DNA from: Demequina pelophila
GTDB taxonomy: Bacteria; Actinomycetota; Actinomycetes; Actinomycetales; Demequinaceae
Length of the DNA stretch: 64,000 nucleotides
NCBI RefSeq assembly: GCF_000971175.1
Contig: NZ_BBLY01000001.1
Location: 235,709 to 299,708, forward strand
Reading direction: 5' to 3'
Made by a program: the position numbers and the translations under genes. Shown one piece after another: positions 35,965 to 44,829 of this stretch (position 1 is its first letter; each line of letters opens with the position of its first letter). The notes under the pieces were generated by a model, which saw only the letters and a program-made list of their open reading frames with translations, did not search any database and was not told the DNA's origin.

Positions 35965-37327
35965 GGCGTGCCTCCCGCTCTTCGAGGGGCGTCGCCTCGA
36001 GCGTCACGCGGTCGACGCGCAGGCCGTCGAGTCGGGTGACCGTCAGCGCGACCTTCACCTCGGTGGCGATGCCGTCCTCGTCGCGGTGCGCCTCGTCGCG
36101 GGCCGCGAGCTCGACGCGGTCGCCCACGGCGGGGAAGCGGCCCAGCGCCTCGGTCAGCAGCCCGCCCAGCGTGTCCGACTCGCGGCCCTCGGGCAGCTCG
36201 AGGCGGGCGAGCTCGCCCGCCTCGTCCGGGCGCAGCAGCCCCGACAGGGACCAGCGGCCGTCGGGCAGCAGGCGGTGCCGGCTCACGGGCTGGTCCTGCT
36301 CGTCCTCGATCTCGCCCACGATCTCCTCGACCAGGTCCTCGAGCGTGACCACTCCGTCGGTGCCGCCGTACTCGTCGACCACGATCGCGAGCTGCGCTCC
36401 CTTGCGCAGCGGGGGGAGCACGGCGCTCAGCGGCATGGTCGACGGCACGGACTCGACCGGCAGCGCGATCTGGGAGACCCGGGTGGTGGCCCGCTGGCGA
36501 GCGGGCACGGCGAGCGCGCGCTTGAAGTGCGCGACGCCCACGATCTGATCGACGTCCTCGCCGGTGACGGGGAAGCGGGCGTGCCCCGTGCGCGAGGCGA
36601 GGTCGAGGACCGCGGCGACCGGCGCATCGGCCTCGATGAAGTGCACCCGGGTGCGCGGGGTCATGGCGTCGGACGCGGTGCGCTCGCGCATCTCCGCCGC
36701 GCGAGCCAGGCGCCGCGCGACGCGCGGCTCGAGCGTGCCCTCCTCGGCCGAGCGCTCCGCGAGCGCCTGGAGCTCCTGCACGGATCGGGCGGTCGCGAGC
36801 TCCTCGCGAGGCTCGATCCCGAACCAGCGGACGATGCGGTTGGCGGCCCCGTTGAGGACGCGGATGAGCGGGCCGGCCGCCCAGGTGAAGCCCCGCTGGG
36901 GGCCGGCGACGGCGCGTCCGACGCGCAGCGGCTCGGCGATCGCCCAGTTCTTGGGGATCAGCTCGCCGAACACCATCTGGGTGACGGTCGCGAGCACGAA
37001 CGCCACGGTGAACGATGCGGCGAGCGCCGTGCCCTCGGGCAGGCCGGTCGCCTCGAGCGGGCCGCGCAGCAGGGTCGCGAGCGAGGGTTCGGCGATGAAG
37101 CCGACGAGCAGGCTCGTCACCGTGATGCCGAGCTGGGCGCCGGACAGCTCCGTCGAGAGCTTCTCCAGGCCCGATCGCAGGGAGCGGGCGCGGCGGTCGC
37201 CCTCGCGCGCGGCGCGGTCGACGGTGGGGCGGTCGACCGTGACGAAGGCGAACTCGGCGGCGACGAAGACCGCGTTGGCGACGATGAGCACGAGCGCGAG
37301 GGCGAGCAGCAGCCAGGCGGCGGTCAT
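35957..37327 (-). CDS. CNNM/HlyC-CorC family membrane protein with CBS domains
   Basis: A 456-residue protein: DUF21 domain (AVFVAAEFAFVTVDRPTVDR; AQLGITVTSLLVGFIAEPSL; VFGELIPKNWAI), a CBS pair (DAMTPRTRVHFIEADAPVAA; RKGAQLAIVVDEYGGTDGVV) and a C-terminal CorC/HlyC domain (WSLSGLLRPDEAGEL). Acid residues of the metal path are conserved by eye. Full length. First gene of the two-gene operon. Confidence 0.92.
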   Translation of the reverse strand: MTAAWLLLALALVLIVANAVFVAAEFAFVTVDRPTVDRAAREGDRRARSLRSGLEKLSTELSGAQLGITVTSLLVGFIAEPSLATLLRGPLEATGLPEGTALAASFTVAFVLATVTQMVFGELIPKNWAIAEPLRVGRAVAGPQRGFTWAAGPLIRVLNGAANRIVRWFGIEPREELATARSVQELQALAERSAEEGTLEPRVARRLARAAEMRERTASDAMTPRTRVHFIEADAPVAAVLDLASRTGHARFPVTGEDVDQIVGVAHFKRALAVPARQRATTRVSQIALPVESVPSTMPLSAVLPPLRKGAQLAIVVDEYGGTDGVVTLEDLVEEIVGEIEDEQDQPVSRHRLLPDGRWSLSGLLRPDEAGELARLELPEGRESDTLGGLLTEALGRFPAVGDRVELAARDEAHRDEDGIATEVKVALTVTRLDGLRVDRVTLEATPLEEREARRG

Positions 37328-37690
37328 GCGTTCATGCTCGCGCGGTCGCGGTGGATCTGCGAGCGCTGTGCGGCGTCGTCGCGGAGGTGGTGCGGGGCTG
37401 GCGCCGGGGCGGGCATCGCTGCTCGTGCCCGGCGCTCGGGACTATGGCCATCGGGCATGGTCCCGAGGATAATTGAGGCCCTCGGGCGCACGTGTGGGCC
37501 GCGGTGTGATTCGCGTCACGCGTCGCCGCCGGCGAGTGGCGGCGACGCGCCGGTCGTGGCGCGTGGCGACGCGCCCGGGACCTTCGATGCATGAATTCCC
37601 GGTACTATGTATAAAAATACAGAAGTCGCCTCGCCCGCCGCGGATTCCGCCGCGGGGCGCGGCAGCCGTCATCTACAAAGGAGCCACCTC
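37328..37690 (+). promoter_or_regulatory. Divergent regulatory region before the amino acid ABC operon
   Basis: 363 bases without a gene. It contains an inverted repeat CTCGGGACTATG/CATGGTCCCGAG (37435-37446 and 37456-37467), a perfect 12-bp hairpin CGCGTCGCCGCC/GGCGGCGACGCG (37519-37549), the DosR-like half site (37577-37586) and an AT-rich patch with TACTAT (37603-37608) and TATAAA as -10 candidates for the plus strand. Confidence 0.5.
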
Positions 37691-38590
37691 ATGCGCAAGC
37701 TTCCCGTCGCCGTCGCGTTCGCCGCGACCGCCGCCGTCGCCCTGTCCGCCTGCACGAACGCCTCGGAGACCGAGGGCTCCGGCGACTCGGAGTACCCCGT
37801 CTTCGACGTGGCCGCGATCGCGGTCGACGAGGCCGCGGCCGCGCTCGTGCCCGCGGACATCGCCGACTCCGGCGTCCTCACCTTCGCCTCGGAGACCTCC
37901 TACGCGCCCGCCGAGTTCCTCGACGTCGACGGCACCACGCCCATCGGCTACGACATCGACATCGCCAAGGCGATCGCCGCGACCCTGGGCCTCGAGGCCC
38001 AGCTCGAGACCGCGTCGTTCGACTCGATCATCCCGGCGATCGGCTCCAAGTTCGACGCCGGCATCTCCTCCTTCACCATCACCACCGAGCGCCTGGGCGC
38101 GGTCGACATGACCCAGTACATCGCCGCCGGCGAGGGCTACGCGGTCCAGACCGGCAACCCCGGCGGCTTCTCCGCGGACAACCTGTGCGGCGCGACCGTC
38201 GCCGTCCAGGTGGGCACCATCCAGGAGGACGAGATCGCCGACACCGCCGCGCAGTGCGAGGCCGACGGGGCCGACGAGCTCGAGATCCTCACCTATCAGA
38301 CCAACGCCGACGCGACCACCAACGTCGTGGGCGGCAAGGCCGACGTGCTGTTCGCCGACTCGCCCATCATCGGCTACGCGATCGAGCAGACCGGCAAGCT
38401 CGAGTGGCTCGGCGAGCCCTTCGCGACCGCGGCGCAGGGCGTCGTCACGGAGAAGGACTCGGAGCTCACCGCCGCCGTCTCGGCCGCGCTGCAGGCGCTC
38501 ATGGACAACGGCACGCTCGACGACATCCTCTCGGCGTGGGGCGTGGCGGACGCCGGCCTCGACGAGGCGACCACCAACCCGTCGCTGTAA
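37691..38590 (+). CDS. Polar amino acid ABC transporter binding lipoprotein
   Basis: A 299-residue family 3 solute-binding lipoprotein (lipobox LSAC, Cys about 21). GVLTFASETSYAPAEFLDVD then IGYDIDIAKAIAATLGLEAQ is the family signature. AAAGGAG stands 8 bases before the ATG. The permease and ATPase genes follow, split from this gene by a terminator that should raise binder over transporter. The exact amino acid is unknown. Confidence 0.92.
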   Translation: MRKLPVAVAFAATAAVALSACTNASETEGSGDSEYPVFDVAAIAVDEAAAALVPADIADSGVLTFASETSYAPAEFLDVDGTTPIGYDIDIAKAIAATLGLEAQLETASFDSIIPAIGSKFDAGISSFTITTERLGAVDMTQYIAAGEGYAVQTGNPGGFSADNLCGATVAVQVGTIQEDEIADTAAQCEADGADELEILTYQTNADATTNVVGGKADVLFADSPIIGYAIEQTGKLEWLGEPFATAAQGVVTEKDSELTAAVSAALQALMDNGTLDDILSAWGVADAGLDEATTNPSL

Positions 38591-38599
38591 TCCCGCCTC

Positions 38600-38632
38600 G
38601 GCCGGGCGTCGCACCAGGTGCGACGCCCGGCC
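38600..38632 (+). terminator. Intra-operon terminator after the binding-protein gene
   Basis: GGCCGGGCGTCGCACC pairs with GGTGCGACGCCCGGCC around a 1-3 base loop, followed by TTTCGGGG. It lies 10 bases after the stop and 48 bases before the permease ATG; partial readthrough is expected. Confidence 0.8.
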
Positions 38633-38679
38633 TTTCGGGGTAAGCCTGTAGCCACGACCGCCACGTCAGGGGAGCGCAC

Positions 38680-39666
38680 ATGACCAGCCCAGCCGATGCA
38701 TCGGCCCGCCGAGGGGACCCCGTCCCCAACCGGATCCACGCCCGGCCCGTGCCGCGGCCGGGCCGATGGGCCGCCGCCGCGATCGTCCTCGTGTTCGCCG
38801 CGATGGCCGTCAACAGCCTGCTCACCAACCCCAACTACGGCTGGGACGTGGTGTGGGCCTACTTCCTCGACGTCACGGTCATCCGCGGCGTGGGCTGGAC
38901 GCTGGTCCTCACGTTCGGGTCGATGGCGATCGGTGTGGTGCTCGCGGTGCTGCTGGCGATCATGCGCCGTTCCGACAATCCCGTGCTCGTGTCGGTGAGC
39001 TGGTTCTACATCTGGTTCTTCCGCGGCACCCCCATCTACACCCAGCTGGTGTTCTGGGGCCTCATCGCGGTGCTCTACCCGCGGCTGTCCCTGGGCATCC
39101 CGTTCGGGCCGGAGTTCTTCACCTTCACCACCAAGGACGTCATCACGGCCTTCTGGGCCGCGCTGCTCGGGCTCGCGCTCAACGAGGCCGCGTACCTCGC
39201 GGAGATCGTCCGCGCCGGCCTCAACTCGGTGGACCCGGGCCAGGCCGAGGCGGCCCGCGCGCTCGGCATGAAGGAGCCCGCGATCCTGCGGCGCATCATC
39301 CTGCCGCAGGCCATGCGCGTCATCGTGCCGCCCACCGGCAACGAGACCATCTCCATGCTGAAGACCACGTCGCTGGTGCTCGCCGTGCCGTTCACTCTCG
39401 ACATCACGTTCGCGACCAACGCGATCGGCAACCGCCTGTTCCAGCCGCTGCCCCTGCTCATCGTCGCGGCGCTGTGGTACCTCATCATCACGTCCATCCT
39501 CATGGTGGGGCAGTACTACCTGGAGCGCTACTACGGCCGCGGCACCGACAAGCGGACCGGCGGCGGCAAGGGGCCCAAGCCCGGCAGCCGCCGCGCCCGC
39601 AAGCAGGAGGCCATCAACGCGGCCGGCCGAGGCAACGACGACCCCTTCCTGGAGGTGACCCCGTGA
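38680..39666 (+). CDS. Polar amino acid ABC transporter permease
   Basis: A 328-residue HisMQ-type permease with five to six TM helices. Family marks: [20 protein letters not shown], and the EAA loop [21 protein letters not shown] basic tail of about 40 residues ([20 protein letters not shown]) is an extension not usual for the family. Its stop overlaps the ATPase GTG start (GTGA). Confidence 0.93.
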   Translation: MTSPADASARRGDPVPNRIHARPVPRPGRWAAAAIVLVFAAMAVNSLLTNPNYGWDVVWAYFLDVTVIRGVGWTLVLTFGSMAIGVVLAVLLAIMRRSDNPVLVSVSWFYIWFFRGTPIYTQLVFWGLIAVLYPRLSLGIPFGPEFFTFTTKDVITAFWAALLGLALNEAAYLAEIVRAGLNSVDPGQAEAARALGMKEPAILRRIILPQAMRVIVPPTGNETISMLKTTSLVLAVPFTLDITFATNAIGNRLFQPLPLLIVAALWYLIITSILMVGQYYLERYYGRGTDKRTGGGKGPKPGSRRARKQEAINAAGRGNDDPFLEVTP

Positions 39667-40445
39667 CCGACACGGCTCCCATGGTCTCCGTGCGCGAGGC
39701 GCACAAGATGTTCGGCGACCTGCACGTGCTGCGCGGCGTCGACCTCACCGTGAGCGCCGGCGAGGTGTGCGTGGTGCTCGGGCCGTCCGGCTCGGGCAAG
39801 TCCACGCTGCTGCGCTGCATCAACGAGCTCGAGGTGCTCACCGGGGGACAGGTGCGCATCGAGGGCGAGCTGATCGGCTACGAGGAGCGCCACCACGGCG
39901 GCCACACCCGGCTGCACCGCCTCCACCCCAAGCGGATCGCGGCCCAGCGCTCGCGCATCGGCATGGTCTTCCAGCGCTTCCACCTGTTCCCGCACATGAC
40001 CGCGCTCGAGAACGTCATGGAGGCGCAGGTTCAGGTGCGCGGGCGCTCCAAGGCCGAGGCGAAGGCCCGTGCCGTGGAGATGCTGGGGCGCGTGGGCCTG
40101 TCCGACCGCATGGACCACTATCCGGCACAGCTCTCCGGCGGCCAGCAGCAGCGCGTCGCGATCGCGCGGGCGCTCGCGATGGACCCGGAGATCATGCTGT
40201 TCGACGAGCCCACCTCTGCGCTCGACCCCGAGCTCGTGGGCGAGGTGCTCGCGGTGATGAAGGACCTCGCGGCGTCCGGCATGACCATGGTGGTGGTGAC
40301 CCACGAGATCGGCTTCGCCCGCGAGGTCGCGGACCACGTGCTGTTCATGGACGAGGGCGTGATCGTCGAGGAGGGACCCGCCTCCCAGGTGATCGACGCG
40401 CCGCAGGAATCCCGCACCCAGGACTTCATCTCGCACGTGCTGTAG
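39663..40445 (+). CDS. Polar amino acid ABC transporter ATPase
   Basis: A 260-residue GlnQ/HisP-type ATPase: Walker [11 protein letters not shown]-loop [16 protein letters not shown], signature [15 protein letters not shown], Walker [13 protein letters not shown], His switch THE. Residues 75-98 include an insert ([20 protein letters not shown]) seen in the ectoine/arginine-type subgroup. GTG start at 39663. Confidence 0.95.
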   Translation: MTDTAPMVSVREAHKMFGDLHVLRGVDLTVSAGEVCVVLGPSGSGKSTLLRCINELEVLTGGQVRIEGELIGYEERHHGGHTRLHRLHPKRIAAQRSRIGMVFQRFHLFPHMTALENVMEAQVQVRGRSKAEAKARAVEMLGRVGLSDRMDHYPAQLSGGQQQRVAIARALAMDPEIMLFDEPTSALDPELVGEVLAVMKDLAASGMTMVVVTHEIGFAREVADHVLFMDEGVIVEEGPASQVIDAPQESRTQDFISHVL

Positions 40446-40594
40446 GGCGGGGGAGCCGGGCCCGGGTCTGGCCTGCATCCGGGCCCCGGCCCCGCTCTCA
40501 CCCGCCTCCGGCCCGGCTCCACCCGGCTCCGGTCCTGCTCCCACCCGGCTCGGGCCCGGTCGCCATCACGGCGTTGTTGGGGCAATCTTGACCC

Positions 40595-41221
40595 ATGGGA
40601 CACGACGGGGTGGCGGAGCCCATGACCGCGGCACCGGAACCTGTGACCGCGGCGGCACCGGAGCCCGTCACGGGAGCACCGGAGCCCGCCTCCGCGATGC
40701 CGAGCGGGGCCGCCGCCGTTCCCTCGCCCACCATGGTCTTCGAGTTCGGCGCCGTGGGCATCTCGCTCATGCTCGCCTCCTTCCTCGCCTGGTTCCTGGG
40801 CGGCGTGCTGGTGCTGCCGAGCGTCCACATCGCGACCGGGTACGCGTGGCTCGCTCTCGCGTACCTGCTCATCGCGTTCCTGGTGACGTTCTTCCACGTG
40901 GTGGGACTCGTGGTGGTGATGGGCGTCCGTGGCGCGGTCTACCTCAAGACCGGCGGGCGCGTCCGCTGGCCGCTGTGGGTTCCCTGGGCGGGGAACGCGG
41001 TGCTGGCCGTTCTGCTGTTCGCGTGGACCGTGCTCGACGACGGCGTCGAGGTGCTGCTCTTCGGCCTGCCGTCGCTGATGTTCCTGGCCATCTACGCGAT
41101 CGCGATCCTCGCGGTGCGCCGGATGCGCCCGCCGGCATGGGCCACGCCCGCGGGCCTCGCGGTCTTCGGGCTGCTGACGGCGATCGTCTGCTGGCCGCTC
41201 GTGGGCTCCTGGGTGGGCTGA
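40595..41221 (+). CDS. Membrane protein with PEPVTAA-type repeat head
   Basis: A 208-residue protein. The first 40 residues are three imperfect repeats of APEPVT(A)A. Then five TM helices (about 48-70, 82-108, 128-148, 153-175, 182-202). Family not recognised; it looks like a small integral protein with a flexible head. The preceding 150 bases are an irregular CCGGCTCC-type repeat (40490-40560). Start ATG 40595. Confidence 0.65.
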   Translation: MGHDGVAEPMTAAPEPVTAAAPEPVTGAPEPASAMPSGAAAVPSPTMVFEFGAVGISLMLASFLAWFLGGVLVLPSVHIATGYAWLALAYLLIAFLVTFFHVVGLVVVMGVRGAVYLKTGGRVRWPLWVPWAGNAVLAVLLFAWTVLDDGVEVLLFGLPSLMFLAIYAIAILAVRRMRPPAWATPAGLAVFGLLTAIVCWPLVGSWVG

Positions 41222-41300
41222 CCTCCCACCGGCCCCCAGCCGCGCCCCCGCCCCGCGGAATGGGTAGATGGTGGTCGGTCTCCCGACTTTCTTGCGCCTG

Positions 41301-41320
41301 AGGGGTAGGTCGTTGTCGTT
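41301..41320 (+). repeat. Copy of the GGTTGTCG repeat family
   Basis: AGGGGTAGGTCGTTGTCGTT matches 12508-12528 at 17 of 20 positions. It sits 11 bases before the -10 box of the glycosidase gene, so here the repeat borders a promoter. A diverged copy precedes it at 41262-41279. Confidence 0.55.
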
Positions 41321-41330
41321 CCGCGGCGCG

Positions 41331-41336
41331 TACCCT
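41331..41336 (+). promoter_or_regulatory. -10 box of the glycosidase gene (leaderless)
   Basis: TACCCT ends 6 bases before the GTG start codon at 41343; no Shine-Dalgarno is present. Confidence 0.55.
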
Positions 41337-41342
41337 CGTGGG

Positions 41343-42209
41343 GTGCTCGCCGCCCGGACCCTGACCCTCGCTGCCGTCGTCGCCGCGTCGACAGCACTGG
41401 CCCTCGCGGGGTGCTCGCGGGCGGGGGAGACCGCGCCGACCTCGCCGGAGCCGCCGGTCACCTCCGGCGCGACCCCGGCCGCGGAGCCTTCCGCCACCCC
41501 TGCCGCCACCCCCGAGGCGACGGCGCCGTCCGCGGCGACCGGCGCATCGGCGCTGGACGTGGCCCGGGTGACGGACGACCAGGGCCGGTCCTCGACCGTG
41601 GTGACGCTGCCTCTCGACACGTGGGAAGTGCGGGTGGACTGGCCGCAGGACCCTCGGGGCACGGACCTGGGGGAGTACATCGAGGCTCATCCCGGGGTGG
41701 CCATGGTGACCAATGCCGGGATCTTCTCCGAGGACGGCAGCCCCGGCGGCCTGCTCGTGAGCGACGGCGAGGAGCTGCACCCGCTCAACCTCGCCGACGG
41801 CTGGGGCAACTTCCACCTCAAGCCCAACGCGGTCTTCGCGGTGCTCGACGACGGCACGGCGCAGGTGGTGGAGAGCTCCACCTATTCGGGCGACGGCGTG
41901 CTCTTCGCGACGCAGTCCGGCCCCGCGCTGCTGCTCGACGGTCAGGTGCATCCGCAGTTCCGCGAGGGGAGCGAGAACGTCGCGATCCGCAACGGGGTGG
42001 GGGTGTCGCCCGACGGGCGGACCGTGTACATCGTGATGTCGCGGACGTTCGTCAACCTGTGGGACTTCGCGGAGGTGTTCCGCGAGCTCGGGTGCGAGGA
42101 CGCGCTGTACCTGGACGGGCAGATCTCGCAGCTGTGGGTCGAGGGCAGGCCGGAGCCGTCGCCCTACCTGGGCCCGTACTCCGGGGTGGTCGCCGCCTTC
42201 CCCCGCTAG
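41343..42209 (+). CDS. Phosphodiester glycosidase (NAGPA-like) lipoprotein
   Basis: A 288-residue protein with a lipoprotein signal (TALALAGC, Cys about 23) and a Thr/Pro/Ala-rich linker, then a NAGPA-type domain: MVTNAGIFSEDGSPGGLLVS, FHLKPNAVFAVLDDGTAQVV, IRNGVGVSPDGRTVYIVMSR and the Asp-Gly end ALYLDGQISQLW. Family members hydrolyse phosphodiester-linked sugars (uncovering enzyme, YvbJ-like); here it should act outside the membrane, perhaps on wall polymer. GTG 41343 supported by a -10 box 6 bases upstream. Confidence 0.85.
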   Translation: MLAARTLTLAAVVAASTALALAGCSRAGETAPTSPEPPVTSGATPAAEPSATPAATPEATAPSAATGASALDVARVTDDQGRSSTVVTLPLDTWEVRVDWPQDPRGTDLGEYIEAHPGVAMVTNAGIFSEDGSPGGLLVSDGEELHPLNLADGWGNFHLKPNAVFAVLDDGTAQVVESSTYSGDGVLFATQSGPALLLDGQVHPQFREGSENVAIRNGVGVSPDGRTVYIVMSRTFVNLWDFAEVFRELGCEDALYLDGQISQLWVEGRPEPSPYLGPYSGVVAAFPR

Positions 42210-42237
42210 GCACCGCGCGGGCGGCCCGCGGCCCACG

Positions 42238-42243
42238 TACCCT
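42238..42243 (+). promoter_or_regulatory. -10 box of the ACT-domain gene (leaderless)
   Basis: TACCCT ends 6 bases before the ATG at 42250, the same spacing and hexamer as the previous gene. Confidence 0.55.
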
Positions 42244-42249
42244 GGGCGG

Positions 42250-42642
42250 ATGGGCATCGTCGACCTCGCCGAGCTGCTGTCCGACCTGTCGGCCCGGCTC
42301 GACCCCGAGCCCTACGTGTGGGCGACCCTCACCGAGGCGCCCCACGGCGTCGAGCCCGTGGTGATCGTGCGGGAGGCCGAGGGGATCACCGTGGTGCTGC
42401 CCGAGGAGCAGGCGCGCGCCGCGGAGCTGCCGCACGAGTTCCGGTCCGCGCGGATCACGCTCGAGGTGCATTCGTCGCTCGAGGCGGTGGGGCTCACGGC
42501 GGTGTTCGCGCGCACGCTCGCGGACGAGGGCATCAGCGCCAACGTGGTCGCGGGCTTCCACCACGATCACATCTTCGTGCCATGGGACAGGCGCCGGGAC
42601 GCGCTCGAGGCGCTCGAGCGGCTGCAGGCCAACGGGGCGTGA
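42250..42642 (+). CDS. ACT-domain protein (COG3602-like)
   Basis: A 130-residue protein with two ACT-like halves. The second (ARITLEVHSSLEAVGLTAVF ... GISANVVAGFHHDHIFVPWD) has the Gly-rich turn and strand order of an ACT ligand-binding fold. Such stand-alone proteins are thought to sense amino acids; no ligand is known. The start is set by the upstream -10 box. Confidence 0.8.
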   Translation: MGIVDLAELLSDLSARLDPEPYVWATLTEAPHGVEPVVIVREAEGITVVLPEEQARAAELPHEFRSARITLEVHSSLEAVGLTAVFARTLADEGISANVVAGFHHDHIFVPWDRRRDALEALERLQANGA

Positions 42643-42662
42643 GGCGGGTGGCGCCCGGCCAC

Positions 42663-42718
42663 CGACACGATTCGCTCCCTGAGGCGCATGGACGGCCGGA
42701 AAGCGACACAATTCGCTC
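42663..42718 (-). repeat. 56-bp element, copy C
   Basis: On the minus strand 15-mers at 42704-42718 and 42663-42677 stand 41 bases apart, spacer CGTCCATGCGCCTCAGG-type, closest to copy A some 37.5 kb away. No DUF559 gene is nearby. It runs directly into a 9-bp tandem repeat. Confidence 0.85.
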
Positions 42719-42720
42719 TA

Positions 42721-42774
42721 GCGGGGGCGGCGGGGGCGGCGGGTGCGGCGGGTGCGGCGGGTGCGGCGGGTGAC
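42721..42774 (+). repeat. 9-bp tandem repeat GCGGGTGCG, six units
   Basis: Units begin at 42721, 42730, 42739, 42748, 42757 and 42766; the first two have G in place of T, the last is partial. It follows copy C without a gap and lies in the spacer before the convergent kinase gene. Confidence 0.85.
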
Positions 42775-42809
42775 TCGGATGGGGACGATGCGGGGGCGCC
42801 TCGTGGCCG

Positions 42810-43808
42810 CTACACCCCCAGGATGTGGCACAGCCGTTCGCGGTTGGCGCGGATCGACGCCAACAGACCGTCGAGCCAGTCGCCGGAGTAGCCGCGCGGC
42901 GCCAGCTCGATCTCCTGCACCGTCATGGACCACAGCCGGTACAGCGCGATCCGGCGCCGGGCCGCGGCGTCCATGACCAGCGGCAGGCCGGTCGCGGCCT
43001 CGTAGCCGCGCACCTTCGCCGCGGCGAGGGGACCCGACGAGTGCGTCTCGCCGCCCGCGAGCCCCCACAGCGGGTCCCCGTAGAGCGACCGCTCGAAGTC
43101 GACCACGCCCGTCACCGCTCCGGTCGACGGGTCCACGAGCACGTTGCCGTGCCACAGGTCTGCGTGGACGAGCGTGGGTGCGGTGACCTCCGCGAGGTCG
43201 GGCCGAACCGATTCGAGCGCCCGGGCCAGCCGGTCGGCGCCAGCGTCCACGCGCCAGCGCTCCGCGTCCGCCGCCGTCGCCTCCACGAGCGCAGCCATGA
43301 ACGCGGGCCAGGTCTCCCCGCCGAGAGCGAATCCGTGCGCCGGGAACCCGAACCGTGGCGCGGCGACCGTCCCGAGCGCGGCCAGCACGCCTCCCACCTC
43401 GGTGAGCGCGCGGTCGTTCGACTCGGCAGTCATCAGCTCGGTCGCCTCGACCCATGCCATGCCCGGCAGCAGGGTCATCGCGATGACGTCGACCTCGAAC
43501 CGGTCGCGGCTGAAGTCCTCGATCAGCACCACCGGCGCCGGCACGCCCGCAACGGACTCGAGCCGGCGCAGGTGGTCGCGCTCCGCGCGCAGGAGGTCCC
43601 GCTCGTAGGTGAGCAGGCGGTCCTCCGACACGGAGGTCTTGACGACGACCGCGTCTCCCGAATGAAGTTCCACGCTCTGGACCGAGGAGAACGACCCGCC
43701 CTCCATCGGCCACACGTGGGCGACCGCGCCGAGCGGCGCCAGCAGTTCCTCGAGTTCCGCGCGCGTGAGCGGGCTTTGGGTGGGGAACAGAGGAAGGGGA
43801 CCGGTCAC
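42810..43808 (-). CDS. Aminoglycoside phosphotransferase-like kinase
   Basis: A 332-residue APH-fold protein. Kinase marks: DAVVVKTSVSEDRLLTYERD, the catalytic loop LVHADLWHGNVLVD (Asp in HADLWHGN) and metal-binding GVVDFERSLYGDPLWGL. Such proteins phosphorylate small molecules such as aminoglycosides, choline, homoserine or fructosamine; resistance is not implied. GTG start at 43806-43808 with TACGCT 6 bases upstream. Confidence 0.85.
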   Translation of the reverse strand: MTGPLPLFPTQSPLTRAELEELLAPLGAVAHVWPMEGGSFSSVQSVELHSGDAVVVKTSVSEDRLLTYERDLLRAERDHLRRLESVAGVPAPVVLIEDFSRDRFEVDVIAMTLLPGMAWVEATELMTAESNDRALTEVGGVLAALGTVAAPRFGFPAHGFALGGETWPAFMAALVEATAADAERWRVDAGADRLARALESVRPDLAEVTAPTLVHADLWHGNVLVDPSTGAVTGVVDFERSLYGDPLWGLAGGETHSSGPLAAAKVRGYEAATGLPLVMDAAARRRIALYRLWSMTVQEIELAPRGYSGDWLDGLLASIRANRERLCHILGV

Positions 43809-43814
43809 CGCCCT

Positions 43815-43820
43815 AGCGTA
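43815..43820 (-). promoter_or_regulatory. -10 box of the APH-like gene (leaderless)
   Basis: TACGCT on the minus strand ends 6 bases before the GTG start. Confidence 0.55.
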
Positions 43821-43949
43821 GGACGATGCGGTCCGCCGGGTGCGGGTGGCCTGGCCGGGCGGGTTCGCATGGGCCTTTACGGCGCGCTCGCGTGCCCACT
43901 AGGGTGCCAAGCAGGGGATTCGCTTGAGCGGGACGCAAGGGAGCGTGCG

Positions 43950-44786
43950 ATGAAGACTGCGATCATCACGGGCGGTGCGGGAGGAATGGGCTTGGCGACG
44001 GCACGGATCATGGGACGCGACCATGCGGTGGTCATCGCGGACATGGGCCTCGAGCGACTCGGCGCCGCGGTCGACGCGCTCCGCGAGGACGGCATCGACG
44101 CGACGGCCATCGAGTGCGACGTCACCGACCGTGCCGCGGTCGAGTCGCTCGTTGCGACGGGCGACGCCACCGGGGAACTCCGGGCCGTGGTCCACACTGC
44201 TGGCGTGAGCCCGCTCATGGGTGACGCGTCGAGCATCGCGCGGATCAACGCGCTCGGCACGGTGCACGTCACAGAGGCGGCGCTCGCGGTCGCGCGCGAG
44301 GGCTTCGCATTGGTCAACGTCGCCTCGATCGCGGGGCACATGACGCCCAAGGCGCTGCAGCCCACGCGGACATTCAAGCGGGCGCTGACCGATGCCGACG
44401 GGTTCGCGGCGCGGCTCGACAAGGCGGTCAACCGGGGTCCGGCGAAGATGCGGTCCGGGTCCGCCTACTCGACCAGCAAGGCGTTCGTCATCTGGTACTC
44501 GCGCGAGATGGCCGCGGCGTTCGGGGCCAAGGGCGCCCGCGTTGTCTCCGTGTCGCCGGGCTCGTTCGACACCTCGATGGGGCGCCTCGAGAAGAAGTCC
44601 GGCTCGGGGAAACTGACCGAGTACGCGGCGCTCAAGCGCTTCGGGCGGCCTGAGGAGGTTGCCGAGGTGCTGGCGTTCTGCGCCTCGGCACTCCCGGGCT
44701 ACGTCACCGGCACCGACATCCTGGTCGACGGGGGAACGCGCGCGGGGCTGACCCCGCGCGGCATGCTCGCGATGGCGCGCGGGTAG
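43950..44786 (+). CDS. Short-chain dehydrogenase/reductase
   Basis: A 278-residue SDR: nucleotide motif TGGAGGMGLA, NAG-like HTAGVSP, catalytic Ser in LVNVASIAG, YSTSK (Tyr-x3-Lys) and the PGSFDTSM loop. An extra segment of about 25 residues between the Ser and Tyr (KALQPTRTFKRALTDADGFA) is longer than classical SDRs. AAGGGA lies 7 bases before the ATG. Substrate unknown. Confidence 0.9.
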   Translation: MKTAIITGGAGGMGLATARIMGRDHAVVIADMGLERLGAAVDALREDGIDATAIECDVTDRAAVESLVATGDATGELRAVVHTAGVSPLMGDASSIARINALGTVHVTEAALAVAREGFALVNVASIAGHMTPKALQPTRTFKRALTDADGFAARLDKAVNRGPAKMRSGSAYSTSKAFVIWYSREMAAAFGAKGARVVSVSPGSFDTSMGRLEKKSGSGKLTEYAALKRFGRPEEVAEVLAFCASALPGYVTGTDILVDGGTRAGLTPRGMLAMARG

Positions 44787-44803
44787 CGCCGCCGGGCGGT
44801 CCG

Positions 44804-44825
44804 CCTCGGGCCCGGGCGCCCGAGG
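44804..44825. terminator. Hairpin between convergent SDR and acetyltransferase genes
   Basis: CCTCGGGC pairs with GCCCGAGG, 6-base loop. Weak, no T-tract. Confidence 0.4.
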
Positions 44826-44829
44826 GCGC

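Noticed and set aside
40446-40594. tRNA or small RNA gene in the GC-rich spacer after the ABC ATPase gene
   Set aside because: It is only an irregular repeat of CCGGCTCC/GGGCCC strings; no cloverleaf can be drawn.
42810-43808. Aminoglycoside resistance gene
   Set aside because: The APH fold is clear but many such proteins are metabolic kinases; nothing indicates a resistance role.
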